From Trebonia sp963785645 (GTDB taxonomy: Bacteria; Actinomycetota; Actinomycetes; Streptosporangiales; Streptosporangiaceae): DNA of 64,000 nt. The notes beneath the pieces were generated by a model, which saw only the letters and a program-made list of their open reading frames with translations, ran no database searches and was not told where the DNA came from. Below, piece by piece: positions 28,065 to 37,341 of the stretch. A program made the translations under genes and the position numbers. How positions within the stretch are numbered: position 1 is the stretch's first letter; every line of letters begins with the position of its first letter. The DNA lies in NCBI GenBank assembly GCA_963785645.1, contig CAWAWG010000005.1:310001-374000 (forward strand), read 5' to 3'.

Positions 28065-29402
28065 CTACGTGCCGCGCCGGCTGCTCTCTCGGCTTAGCCA
28101 GCTTAGGGCGCGGCTCCCCGGGGAGGGGCCTCTTGCGGCCAAAGCCTGGGTCGCTTCTGGCTCCCGCCGTGCGAACGACATGAGCATACCCAGCCCGACC
28201 ATCGTCACCAGCACCGACGACAGTCCCTGGGACACCAGGGGCAGCGGCACGCCGGTGATCGGGAACACCCCGATCACCGCGCCGATGTTCACCACGGCCT
28301 GGCCGACGATCCAGACCGTGATCGCCGCGGACAGCAGCCGGCTGAACGTGTCGGGCGCGCGCCGCGCCACGCGCAGCCCGGCGAAGGCGAGCCCGCCGTA
28401 CAGCGCGGTGACGCAGAGCGTGCCGACCAGGCCGAGCTCCTCGCCGATGATCGCGAAGATGAAGTCGCTGGTGGACTCGGGCAGCCAGCCCCACTTCTCC
28501 CGGCTCGCGCCGAGGCCCACGCCGAAGATGCCGCCGGAGCCGAGCGCGTACTTGCCCTGGATGGCCTGCATGTTGGCGCCCGTGCGGGTTCGTGTTCGAC
28601 GTGTCCCAGAACCCGGTGAGCCGCTTGAGCCGGTAGCTCTCCGTCACCATGAGCAGCAGCAGGACCAGCCCCATGAAGATCAGCAGGCCCGCGAACACCC
28701 GGCCCGGGGTCCCGATGAACCACAGCAGCGCCAGGAAGATGACCAGCAGGATGGACGTCGTCCCGAGGTCGTCGCCCGCCATCACCAGCAGCGCGAGGAC
28801 CCCGGTGCCCGGCAGCAGCGGCACCAGCATGTGCCGCCAGTCGGTGAGCATGCCGAGCTTCTCCTTGCGGGCGAGCAGGTCCGCGCCCCATACGGCGAGC
28901 GCGAGCTTGGCGAGCTCGGACGGCTGGAACTGTCAGCGGCCCGATGGCGATCCACCGGGTCGCGCCGTTCGACGACTTCGCCGACCCCGGGGATGAGGAC
29001 CAGGCAGAGCCCGATCGCCGACACCGCGAGCAGCGGGTACGCGGCCGCGCGGAACAGCCGGGGCTGGCAGCGGGCCGCCACCCACATGACCGGGATGCCG
29101 ACCAGGATGCCGACGAGCTGCACCTCGAAGTCGTGGTAGGGCGACTCGCCTACGACAGGTCCGCGACGGACGCGGTCGACAGCACCATGACCAGGCCGAG
29201 GCTCAGCAGCAGCGTGGTGATCCCGGCGATCAGGTAGTACGGCGTGAGCGGCCGGTCGAGCAGCGCGCGGGCCGCCCGCACCTGCTCGCCGATCCCCGCC
29301 AGGCCGCCACGGAGCCGGCCCGGCACGCCGGCCGCCGGCCGGCGTCTCGTCGTCCTCCGCCTCAGGCGCGTCCTGGACCGGGCTGTCTTCCCACGCGGAC
29401 AT
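28065..29402 (-). CDS. ftsW: FtsW: SEDS septal peptidoglycan polymerase
   Basis: Polytopic glycosyltransferase that polymerises lipid II together with FtsI. Visible helices and loops include LTPYYLIAGITTLLLSLGLV, HDFEVQLVGILVGIPVMWVA, GATRWIAIGPL (the conserved periplasmic segment), GVLALLVMAGDDLGTTSILL, SESYRLKR-like MVTESYRLKRLTGFWDT, ALGSGGIFGVGLGASREKWG, WLPESTSDFIFAIIGEELGL and VFPITGVPLPLVSQGLSS. At least four shifts (about 29335, 29150, 28990-28930 and 28583) break it. ATG 29402 begins MSAWEDSPVQDAPEAEDDET. The next gene upstream should be murD but is not; an exporter operon starts divergently 392 bases away. Confidence 0.92.
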
Positions 29403-29489
29403 ACATGCCTATCTAGTTTCGGCGTTCCGGTCGCGGATGCCCGGAACATCCGCCCGCGTGTCGCGGCACTAATCCGGGCGCTCTCGCGC

Positions 29490-29503
29490 TTCTTGCTGTT
29501 ATC
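29490..29503 (-). promoter_or_regulatory. Conserved 14-mer GATAACAGCAAGAA upstream of ftsW
   Basis: One of four exact copies in the window, all read on the minus strand and all intergenic. This one is 87 bases upstream of the ftsW start codon, within a 392-base divergent gap (29403-29794) that has no gene. Confidence 0.6.
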
Positions 29504-29794
29504 AATTTGGCCGGGGTCAGCGACGGTCCCGCTGGACGGTCGTTGCCGAACAGCTCCGGGCAATGGGCGCGCCCGCCGACAGGGATGAGCCGCCGGGGGA
29601 TAGCGCGGCCGCGAGTGCGGATGGCCGGGCTCACGGCACGGAGGATGCGCTGAACGCCCGGAGCTCCCGCGCTGCGTGCGGTCATGGGCGACCGGCGGCT
29701 GACGCATGCCGCTGTTCTGACTTGGCTGGCGCTGGCTTTCTCGTGTCAGCGGCGTGTGCGCGGCGTGCCAGCGGCGGCTGGCACTGCTCGGAGC

Positions 29795-30758
29795 ATGACT
29801 GAACTAGCGATTGAAGCCACCGGGCTTACCAAGTCCTTCGGCGAGACGAAGGCGCTGGCCGGGGTGGACCTCGCGGCGCGCCGGGGCAGCGTGCTCGCCG
29901 TGCTCGGGCCGAACGGCGCGGGCAAGACCACCGCCGTCCGCATCCTCGCCACGCTGCTGCGCGCCGACGCGGGTACCGCCCGCGTCAACGGGTTCGACGT
30001 GCGCAGGCAGCCCGACAAGGTACGGCAGAGCATCGGGCTGACCGGCCAGTTCGCCTCGGTCGACGAGGACCTGACCGGCAGGCAGAACCTGGTCATGATC
30101 GGCCAGCTCCTTGACCTGCCCAAGCGCGCCGCGCGGCAGCGCGCCGACGAGCTGCTCGCGTGGTTCGACCTGGCGCGAGGCCGCGGACAAGGTGGCCAAG
30201 AACTACTCCGGCGGCATGCGGCGGCGACTTGACCTCGCCGCCTCGCTCGTGGGCAGGCCGCAGGTGATCTTCCTGGACGAGCCCACCACGGGCCTCGACC
30301 CGGCCAAGCGGGAGGACATGTGGGACGTGGTCCGCAGCCTGGTCAGCGACGGCTCGACGGTGCTGCTCACCACGCAGTACCTGGAGGAGGCCGACGCGCT
30401 CGCCGACGAGATCACCGTGATGGACCACGGGCGGGTGATCGCGCACGACACCCCGCACGGGCTCAAGCGGGTGGTCGGCGGGCAGCGGCTGACCGTCCGC
30501 CCGGCCGACCCGGCGCGGCACGACGATCTCCTCGACGTGCTGCGCGCCATCAGCGCCCAGGCGCCGGAGGACGACGGTCGCGGCACGGTGACCGTCCGGG
30601 TCGACGGCGACGACGTGCTGCCCGACGTGGTGGCGCGGCTGCGCGCCGCCGGGATCGCGGTCGAGGAGTTCTCGCTGCACCTGCCGAGCCTGGACGAGGT
30701 CTTCTTCACCCTCACCGGGACCAGGTCCCGCGACGACAACAAGGAGGCACTGGTATGA
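29795..30758 (+). CDS. DrrA-type ABC exporter ATP-binding protein
   Basis: ATPase of a two-gene exporter of the daunorubicin-resistance (DrrA) family. Walker A is VLGPNGAGKTTAVRILATLL; the Q-loop region is SIGLTGQFASVDEDLTGRQN; the signature is NYSGGMRRRLDLAASLVGRP; Walker B is QVIFLDEPTTGLDPAKRED; and the C-terminal DrrA region is GIAVEEFSLHLPSLDEVFFT. A +1 base near 30177 separates WFDLAR from EAADKVAKNYSGG. ATG 29795 is chosen (MTELAIEATGLTKSFGE). The stop overlaps the permease start (ATGA). The substrate is unknown; DrrAB pairs often export lipids or natural products. Confidence 0.92.
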
Positions 30759-31522
30759 AAAAGCGTTTCTCGCTGCGGCACGCGCTCGTGCTCTGCAAGC
30801 GCAACCTGATCAAGGTCACCCGCACGCCCGAGCAGCTCATCGACGTCACGTTGCAGCCGATCATCTTCCTGGTGCTGTTCCTGTACGTGTTCGGCGGGGC
30901 GATCGCCCACGGCTCGCGCCATGACTACCTCCAGTTCCTGCTGCCCGGCCTGATCGGCCAGACGATCGCGATGAGCAGCATCTCGATCGGGCAGAACATG
31001 AACGCCGACATCGCCAACGGCGTGTTCGACCGCTTCCGGTCGCTGCCGATCGCCCGCTCGGTGCCGCTGGTGGGGGCGGTGCTCGCGGATTTCTTCCGGT
31101 ACCTGGTGCTGTGCGTCATCCTGGTGGGCTTCGGCTACATGCTCGGCTTCCGCATCACGACCAGCCCGCTGCTGCTGCTCGCGGCGCTCGGCATCTCGAT
31201 CTGCTTCGCGCTGGCGTTCGCGTGGGTCTCGTTGTGGGTCGGCATGACGGTGCGCACCGCAGGCGCGGTGCAGGGCGTGATGTTCCTGCTCATCTTCCCG
31301 CTGTCATTCGGCAGCAACGCGTTCGTGCAGGCCTCGACGATGCCCGGCTGGCTCCAGGCGTTCGTGAACGTCAACCCGCTCTCGCACCTCGTCAGCGCGG
31401 TGCGCGGCCTGCTGCTCGGCGGCCCGGTCGCCGCGCAGATCGGCTGGACGTTCGCGTGGATCGCCGGGCTGCTCGTGGTGTTCTTCCCGCTGGCGCTGCG
31501 CGGTTACATCCGCCGGACCTAG
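30755..31522 (+). CDS. DrrB-type ABC exporter permease (ABC-2)
   Basis: 255 residues, six predicted membrane helices: VTLQPIIFLVLFLYVFGGAI, LLPGLIGQTIAMSSISIGQN, YLVLCVILVGFGYMLGF, LLLLAALGISICFALAFAWV, GVMFLLIFPLSFGSNAFVQA and FAWIAGLLVVFFPLALRGYI. The motif MNADIANGVFDRFRSLPIAR between helices is the ABC-2/DrrB signature. It forms a dimeric export channel with the upstream ATPase, overlapping it by four bases. Intact. It converges on the BTAD regulator gene with only eight bases between the stop codons. Confidence 0.92.
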   Translation: MKKRFSLRHALVLCKRNLIKVTRTPEQLIDVTLQPIIFLVLFLYVFGGAIAHGSRHDYLQFLLPGLIGQTIAMSSISIGQNMNADIANGVFDRFRSLPIARSVPLVGAVLADFFRYLVLCVILVGFGYMLGFRITTSPLLLLAALGISICFALAFAWVSLWVGMTVRTAGAVQGVMFLLIFPLSFGSNAFVQASTMPGWLQAFVNVNPLSHLVSAVRGLLLGGPVAAQIGWTFAWIAGLLVVFFPLALRGYIRRT

Positions 31523-31530
31523 TTTGCCGG

Positions 31531-34500
31531 TCAGTCCAGGGCGGCCGGGTCGAGGAACTCGATCGCCTCGGCCCGGCCCAGCGCCTTGCCCGGCGGCGTA
31601 GCAGCGGATGTAGCGGTCCTCGCCGAGGGCGGCGCGCAGCCGCGGTGCCAGCTTTACCGCCGTCGGGTCGCTCGGGTCTTCGCTGCCGCGTACCACGGTC
31701 CTGGCGCCGAGCAGTTCGGCCGCCCGCCCGGGGCGGCCGAGCGCGAGGGCGAGCTCGACGGCCGCACCCGACGCCAGCGTGAGCAGCGGCATGTCCTGCG
31801 CGCCGGACGCCGCGCGGTACGCCCGGACGGCCTGCTCGCGGGCGCCCGGCACGTCCGCGTCGGCGATGGCGATCAAGCGCGGCCGTGGTCGCCGCTGTCG
31901 GCCTCCAGGTGCTCGCGCACCGGGTGCGCGGGACTGAACCGCGTCGAGAAGCCGCTCTGTTTCCGCGTACAGCGCCCGGGCCGCGTCGATCTCCCCCCAG
32001 GTGGCCTCGAACCCCGCCCACCACGCGGCGGCGACGCCCCGGTCGATGGGCGATCCGGCCGACTCCGCGGTCGACCGCGCGACCGCGGACAGCTCACGGG
32101 CCCGGGCCAGGTCGCCCCGCCTGGCGGCGATCTCGGCGAGCTTGAGCTGGACCTGGGACAGATCCTCGTTGTGCCCGATCTCCGCGAGCAGCCGGCCGGC
32201 CTCGGTGTACGCGCTGACGGCGCCGTCCAGGTCGCCGTCGAGCAGCCTGATGTTGCCGACGGTTCGCAGCGCGGAGGACAGTCCCCATCGTTCGCCGAGC
32301 GCGCGGAACTGGTTCACCGCCTCGGCGGCGGCCAAGCGCGTCCCGGCGAGGTTCCCTTCGTTTTCCGCAATGCTCGCGGTCATCATCCAGGCCGCGGCGA
32401 CCAGCCACTCGTCCCGGGCGGCGCGCGCCTGGTCAAGGTACGCGCGCAGACGCTCGCCGTCCTTGGCGAACATCGCCAAAGCCGGACGCAGCATCCCGGA
32501 GACCGGGTACTTCTCGATATCGAGGGCATCGAGCCGCTCGATGAGGCCGGGGTAGGTCGCCGCTGCCCCGCCCGCGACGCCGCCCGTCACCGCCGGCTCG
32601 AACACGCTGATCACCACGTGCAGCGCCTCGGCGACGGTCCGCAGTCCCGTGTCCGCCTCTCCGGGCACCGCGAGCGCCTCGCCGAGCCATTCCGCCATGT
32701 CCGACCCGTTGCCGAGCAGCAGCGCCACGACGGCGAGCGAGACCACGAGGCTGAGCGCGTTCCCCGCGTCCCCGGCATCGGACCAGTAGCGCAGCGCGGC
32801 GAGTACGTTGTCCCGGTCGGCCCGTAGCATTGTCAGCCAGCCCAGCTGGTCGCGGGTCAGCAGTTTCGGCGCCGCCTGGTCCATCAAGGCGGAGTAGTGC
32901 ACGGCGTGCCGCCGCCGCAGCTCGCCGACCTCGCCACGCCCGGCTAGCTTCTCCGCGCCGTATTCGCGGATGGTCTCGAGCATCCGCAGCCGCGCCCCGT
33001 CCGCGGACCGCTGCAGCAGCGACTTGTCGACCAGGGACGATAGCAGCTCATCGGTCTCATCGGCCGCGAGTTCCCCGCTCGCGCAGCCCTGGCCCGCGCA
33101 CACCGCCGCGACCGCGCCGGCGGCCGCACCCGCCGGAAACACGGAGAACCGCTCGGCGAGCAGGCGCTCTGGCGGCGTCAGCAGCTCCCAGCTCCACTCC
33201 ACGACGGCGCGCAGCGTGCGGTGCCGTGGCAGCGCGGTGCGGCTGCCGCCGGTAAGCAGACGGAACCGGTCGGTCAGCCGCCGGGAAATCTCGGCGAGCG
33301 GCAGCGTCCGCAGCCGGGCGGCGGCGAGCTCGATCGCCAGCGGGAGGCCGTCAAGCCGCCGGACGATGTCGGCGGCCAGCGGGCGGGTCTCGTCATCCAG
33401 CGTGAAATCTGGGCTCACCGCCGCCGCCCGGTCGGCGAACAGCCGCACGGCGGGGTCCTCGCCCAGGGGCGGGACGACGAACAGCGACTCCCCGGTGATG
33501 CCGAGCGGCTCTCTGCTTGTCGCCACGATGCGCAGGCGCGGGCTGTGGGCGAGCAGCGCGTCGGCCAGGTGGGCGCACGCGTCGATGAGATGCTCGCAGT
33601 TGTCAAGCACCAGGAGCGCGCGGGCATCGGCCAGTCCCTCAAGCAGTCTGGTACGCGCGTCGCGGCTGGTGATTCGCTGTGAGCCGTCCGGCAGCAGGCG
33701 CGACTCCCGCAGGTCGATCGCGCCGAGGACCGCTTTCGGTACGTCGGCGGCATCGGTGACCGACGCGAGCTCGGCCATCCAGATGCCGTCTGGTCCCCCG
33801 CTGCCGTTCACGCTGTCGCGCACTTGGGCAGCGACCTCGGCGGCCAGCCGGGTCTTGCCCGCGCCGCCCGGGCCGACCAGCGTTACGAGCCGGTAGCTCT
33901 CCAGGGTCTTCCGCAGCCTGGCCACTTCGTCGTGGCGGCCGACGAAGCTGGTCAGCTGAGCCCGCAGGTTCGTGCGGATACGGGCGGCGGGCGCGGGCGC
34001 CACGGCGATCTTGCCGCGCAGCACCTCAAGGTGCACGGCCTGCAGGGGCGAACCCGGATCGATGCCAAGCTCGTCGGCCAGCCTGGTCCGCAGTTTCTCG
34101 TACGCGGCCAGCGCGTCCGCCTGCCGTCCGGCCGCGGCGAGCGCCCGCATCAGCAGTTCGGTGAGCTTCTCGTGCAGCGGGTGCTCCGCGACCAGCGACT
34201 CAAGCTCGCCGGCGCGGGCGGCGCCCCGGCCCTCGTCGAGTTCGCTCGCGAGAAAGGCGACCGTGGCCTCCAGCCGCAGCTCGTCCAGGCGGCGGGCGAA
34301 CGGCCCGGCGAAGTCCCCGGCGTCCGCGAGCGCCGGCCCGCGCCACAGGGCAAGGGCCTCGGACATGGCTCCGGCCGCGACGAGCCGCTCGAAGCGGAGA
34401 GCGTCCACGTCGTCCGGCGATACCGCCAGCCGGTAGCCCGCCGCCGTCTGCTCCACGGCCATGGCACTGCCCAGTGCCCGGCGAGCCCGCGAGACCAGCG

Positions 34501-34693
34501 TCTGCAGCGCGTTCGCGGTGTCGCCGGGAAGCGCATACTCCCAGACGGCCTCGGCCAGCACGCCAGTGCTCACCGGCTGGCCGCCCGCGAGAGCAAGCCG
34601 GGCGATCAGGCCGCGGAGCCGCGCGCCCGCCACGGCGATCACGCCGCCGCCGTCGTCACGGACCTCAAGTGGTCCCAGTATCGCGACCCGCAC
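31531..34693 (-). CDS. AfsR-like BTAD transcriptional regulator with NB-ARC ATPase
   Basis: About 1050 residues. Order of domains: an OmpR-type winged helix (residues 1-90, MRVAILGPLEVRDDGGGVIA), a BTAD activation domain (about 95-235, ending LGIDPGSPLQAVHLEVLRGK), an NB-ARC/STAND ATPase with Walker A LVGPGGAGKTRLAAEVAAQV and Walker B ALLVLDNCEHLIDA, a winged-helix region (LPRHRTLRAVVEWSWELLTP), then TPR-like helices to the end. Shifts lie near 31935, 31880 and 31590; the true end is AIEFLDPAALD. Such regulators commonly control nearby exporters or biosynthetic genes, and the DrrAB-like pair next door is the likely target. GTG 34693 lies 46 bases downstream of the 14-mer motif. Confidence 0.9.
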
Positions 34694-34739
34694 GGGTCCA
34701 TTGTGCCCGGGAACACGGCACCCGTGACTATCGTTCTGC

Positions 34740-34753
34740 TTCTTGCTGTTATC
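34740..34753 (-). promoter_or_regulatory. Conserved 14-mer GATAACAGCAAGAA upstream of BTAD gene
   Basis: Second exact copy of the motif, 46 bases upstream of the regulator start codon, close to the 45-base spacing seen at the ftsL-like gene. Confidence 0.6.
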
Positions 34754-34909
34754 TGCCAGTTATTACGGCCCGGGAGAACACCGGCCCGCCCTGCGCCGGG
34801 TTGGCCGACGGCTTTGCTTAACCGGCGGCGCCACAAAACCTCACGAACTGGACGTGTTCATGGGCGCACGCTAAGCAAAGATGATGATCATGGTCGCCAG
34901 GTAAGCAAA

Positions 34910-35427
34910 GGCACCGGGCACCGGGCACCGGGCACCGGGCACCGGGCACCGGGCACCGGGCACCGGGCACCGGGCACCGGGCACCGGGCACCGGGCACCG
35001 GGCACCGGGCACCGGGCACCGGGCACCGGGCACCGGGCACCGGGCACCGGGCACCGGGCACCGGGCACCGGGCACCGGGCACCGGGCACCGGGCACCGGG
35101 CACCGGGCACCGGCACTGGACGGGCACCGGGCACCGGGCACCGGGCACCGGGCACCGGGCACCGGGCACCGGGCACCGGGCACCGGGCATCGGGCACCGG
35201 GCACCGGGCACCGGGCACCGGGCACCGGGCACCGGGCACCGGGCACCGGGCACCGGGCACCGGGCACCGGGCACCGGCACTGGGGCACCGGGCACCGGGC
35301 ACCGGGCACCGGGCACCGGGCACCGGGCACCGGGCACCGGGCACCGGGCACCGGGCACCGGGCACCGGGCACCGGGCACCGGGCACCGGGCACCGGGCAC
35401 CGGGCACCGGGCACCGGGCACCGGGCA
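34910..35427. repeat. Heptanucleotide array (GGGCACC)n, about 74 copies
   Basis: About 520 bp of nearly perfect 7-bp units GGGCACC on the plus strand. Irregular points occur at about 35113-35120 (extra CACTGGAC), 35188 (GGGCATC) and 35274-35286 (CACTGGGG). The unit has no stop codon in any frame, so all six frames stay open; these frames are not genes. Runs of GGG separated by CACC fit the G-quadruplex rule (three Gs, four-base loop) throughout. The short word TAAGCAAAG occurs at 34871-34879 and 34902-34910, the second copy running into the array, and an inverted copy (CTTTGCTTA) lies at 34811-34819. Confidence 0.97.
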
Positions 35428-35646
35428 GAATCCTGAAAGGCCGGGAAAAAGCATGGTCAGCGTCCGGCGTTGGTCGGGCGCGAGCGCGGGGTAGAGCGCG
35501 GCTCACAAGACATACAGGGATTAGGCCTGGGTCGGTGGCGCGTCCATCCGGAATGCCCTCGGGGACGTGGGGCATCGTGCCTGGATGTCCCGGTGCGGGC
35601 GAGGCGCTGCGGGCGACGGGGCGGTCGCCAAGGTTTTCGCCTTACT
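35428..35646. other. Gap right of the heptamer array
   Basis: About 220 bases with mixed composition. No protein-like frame, hairpin or recognisable motif was found. With the array and the inverted-repeat element it is part of a 1420-base stretch (34694-36113) without a credible gene. Confidence 0.5.
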
Positions 35647-35904
35647 GGTCAATAAAGCAGGTTATGGCCGCGTCGGGAAACAAGTTGACGTCGCCGGGCG
35701 GGCGTGTCCCCGTCGTGGTAGCGGAACTCGGCCCCATATGTGCGCAGGTCACAGCGCTGAGGTCTTGAGTCGCGTCGGCGCCAGGTCGCGTCTCGCCGGC
35801 CCGGTGCGGCAGGAGCGTACGCAAATCGCCTGGACGGCGAGGCCGCGATACGCCCGAGACGGTCAACTAATAAACCGACGCGGCCATAACCTGCGGAATT
35901 GACC
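35647..35904. mobile_element. 258-bp element with 30-bp terminal inverted repeats (MITE-like)
   Basis: The left end (35647-35676) and the right end (35875-35904) match in inverted orientation at 27 of 30 positions: GGTCAAT, three variable bases, then GCAGGTTATGGCCGCGTCGG. Weaker similarity (AGTTGAC) extends inward. The 198-base interior has no credible gene. No target-site duplication is obvious, so a MITE, a decayed insertion sequence or a large regulatory hairpin are all possible. Confidence 0.6.
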
Positions 35905-36113
35905 CGTTCACGGGCCGCGTCGCGGGAGCGGGCGGATCTTCCGGGCATATCCGGCACGCGCCCGGGCCGCAGGCCGTGCGGCGAGATCCTCAGGTCGGGG
36001 ATGCTGCACCGGGGCGGGCAAAACATCCGCTGTGGTGCGGTGCGGAGCTCGGCCCTTCGATCCCTGTGGGGCGCGGCTAATGGGACCACGGGCTCGTTCG
36101 GGAGAATGGGACT

Positions 36114-37301
36114 GTGGAATCTGACTTTGACTTTTCCGTGCCGTCGCGGCTTGTTCACGGCGGGACCGAACGGGCCGCGGGGGTGCCGCTTGGGCCGCCG
36201 CTGACGCCGACAAGCGTGTACGTGTCGCAGGGGGAGCCGGGCTCCGGGCCCGGCTACGGGCGGAACGGGAATCCGGGCTGGGCGGCGGTGGAGTCGGCGC
36301 TCGCGGTCATCGAGGGGCCGGGGGCCTTCGCGGTGACGTTCGCCTCCGGGCAGGCGGCCTCGATGGCGCTCATGCTGGCGCTGGCCGATGGCAGGGAGGC
36401 GATCGTGTTCCCGTCCGACGGGTACTACAACACGCGGGCGCTCGCGGGCCGGCTGCGGCCCCATGGGGCCCGCGCGGTCCCGGTTGACCTGCTTGACCTC
36501 GATGCGGTGGGCCGGGCGGTGCGCGACGGGCCCGCGGTGCTCTGGGCGGAGACGCCGACGAACCCGCTGCTGCGGGTCGCGGACCTGACGGCGCTCGCCG
36601 CGGTGGCGGCGTCGGCGGGCGCGCCGTTCGTCGTGGACAACACGGTGGCGACGGGGCTGCTGCAGAAACCGCTTGACCTGGGGGCGGTCGCGTCGGTGTA
36701 CTCGCTGACCAAGGCGGTCTCCGGGCACTCGGACGTCCTGGCCGGCGCCGTCGTCACCAGGGACGAGGCCCTCGCCACGGCGGTACTGTCCTGGCGAACC
36801 GACGGCGGCGCGATACCCGGCCCGTTCGAGAGCTGGCTCGTGCTGCGCGGCCTGAAGACGCTCGACCTGCGGATCTCGCGGGCGTCGGCAACCGCGCTTT
36901 CCGTCGCCACGTTCCTGGTTTCGCACCCTCGGGTGACCGCCGTGCACTACCCGGGGTTGTCTCCGTCCCCGGCCGCTCTGCGGCAGATGCCGCGCGGCTT
37001 TGGCCCGCTGCTGTCATTCGAGGTCTCCGGCACCGCCGCCGACGCGGATGCCGTGGTCGCCGCCGCACGGCTGATCGTGCCCGCGACCAGCTTCGGCGGC
37101 GTCGAGTCCTCCTGGGAGCGCCGCGCCCGCTGGCCCGCCGAAACCGCCCCCCCGACGCTGATCCGCCTGTCATGCGGCATCGAGCCGGTCGAAGACCTGC
37201 TAACCGACCTGTCCGCCGCCCTCGACCTCGGCCTAGCCCTGCAGCAGTGCGAGCCGGTAGCGCGACTGCGGCCCGATCTCGACCAGCACGGGCTGAGATA
37301 G
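36114..37301 (+). CDS. Cys/Met-metabolism PLP enzyme (cystathionine gamma-lyase/synthase type)
   Basis: 395 residues, intact. It has the trans-sulphuration PLP enzyme pattern: VHGGTERAAGVPLGPPLTPT at the N-terminus, YGRNGNPGWAAVESALAVIE (phosphate-binding Tyr/Arg), TFASGQAASMALMLALADGR, WAETPTNPLLRVADL, FVVDNTVATGLLQKPLDLGA, the PLP-lysine motif SLTKAVSGHSDVLAGAVVT and the C-terminal VPATSFGGVESSWERRARWP. It cleaves or forms C-S bonds of cystathionine-like substrates; which reaction cannot be told. GTG 36114 is used; the ATG at 36106 is out of frame. It converges on mraY and occupies the position expected for murD. Confidence 0.88.
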   Translation: MESDFDFSVPSRLVHGGTERAAGVPLGPPLTPTSVYVSQGEPGSGPGYGRNGNPGWAAVESALAVIEGPGAFAVTFASGQAASMALMLALADGREAIVFPSDGYYNTRALAGRLRPHGARAVPVDLLDLDAVGRAVRDGPAVLWAETPTNPLLRVADLTALAAVAASAGAPFVVDNTVATGLLQKPLDLGAVASVYSLTKAVSGHSDVLAGAVVTRDEALATAVLSWRTDGGAIPGPFESWLVLRGLKTLDLRISRASATALSVATFLVSHPRVTAVHYPGLSPSPAALRQMPRGFGPLLSFEVSGTAADADAVVAAARLIVPATSFGGVESSWERRARWPAETAPPTLIRLSCGIEPVEDLLTDLSAALDLGLALQQCEPVARLRPDLDQHGLR

Positions 37302-37341
37302 ACGCCGTGCCTGGGTGAGCCGGGCACCGCTGGCCCGGCGG

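Noticed and set aside
34818..35575. Long Cys/Pro- or His/Pro-repeat proteins encoded by the heptamer array
   Set aside because: The 7-bp unit has no stop codon in any frame, so frames are open on both strands by arithmetic. None has a good start or a recognisable domain.
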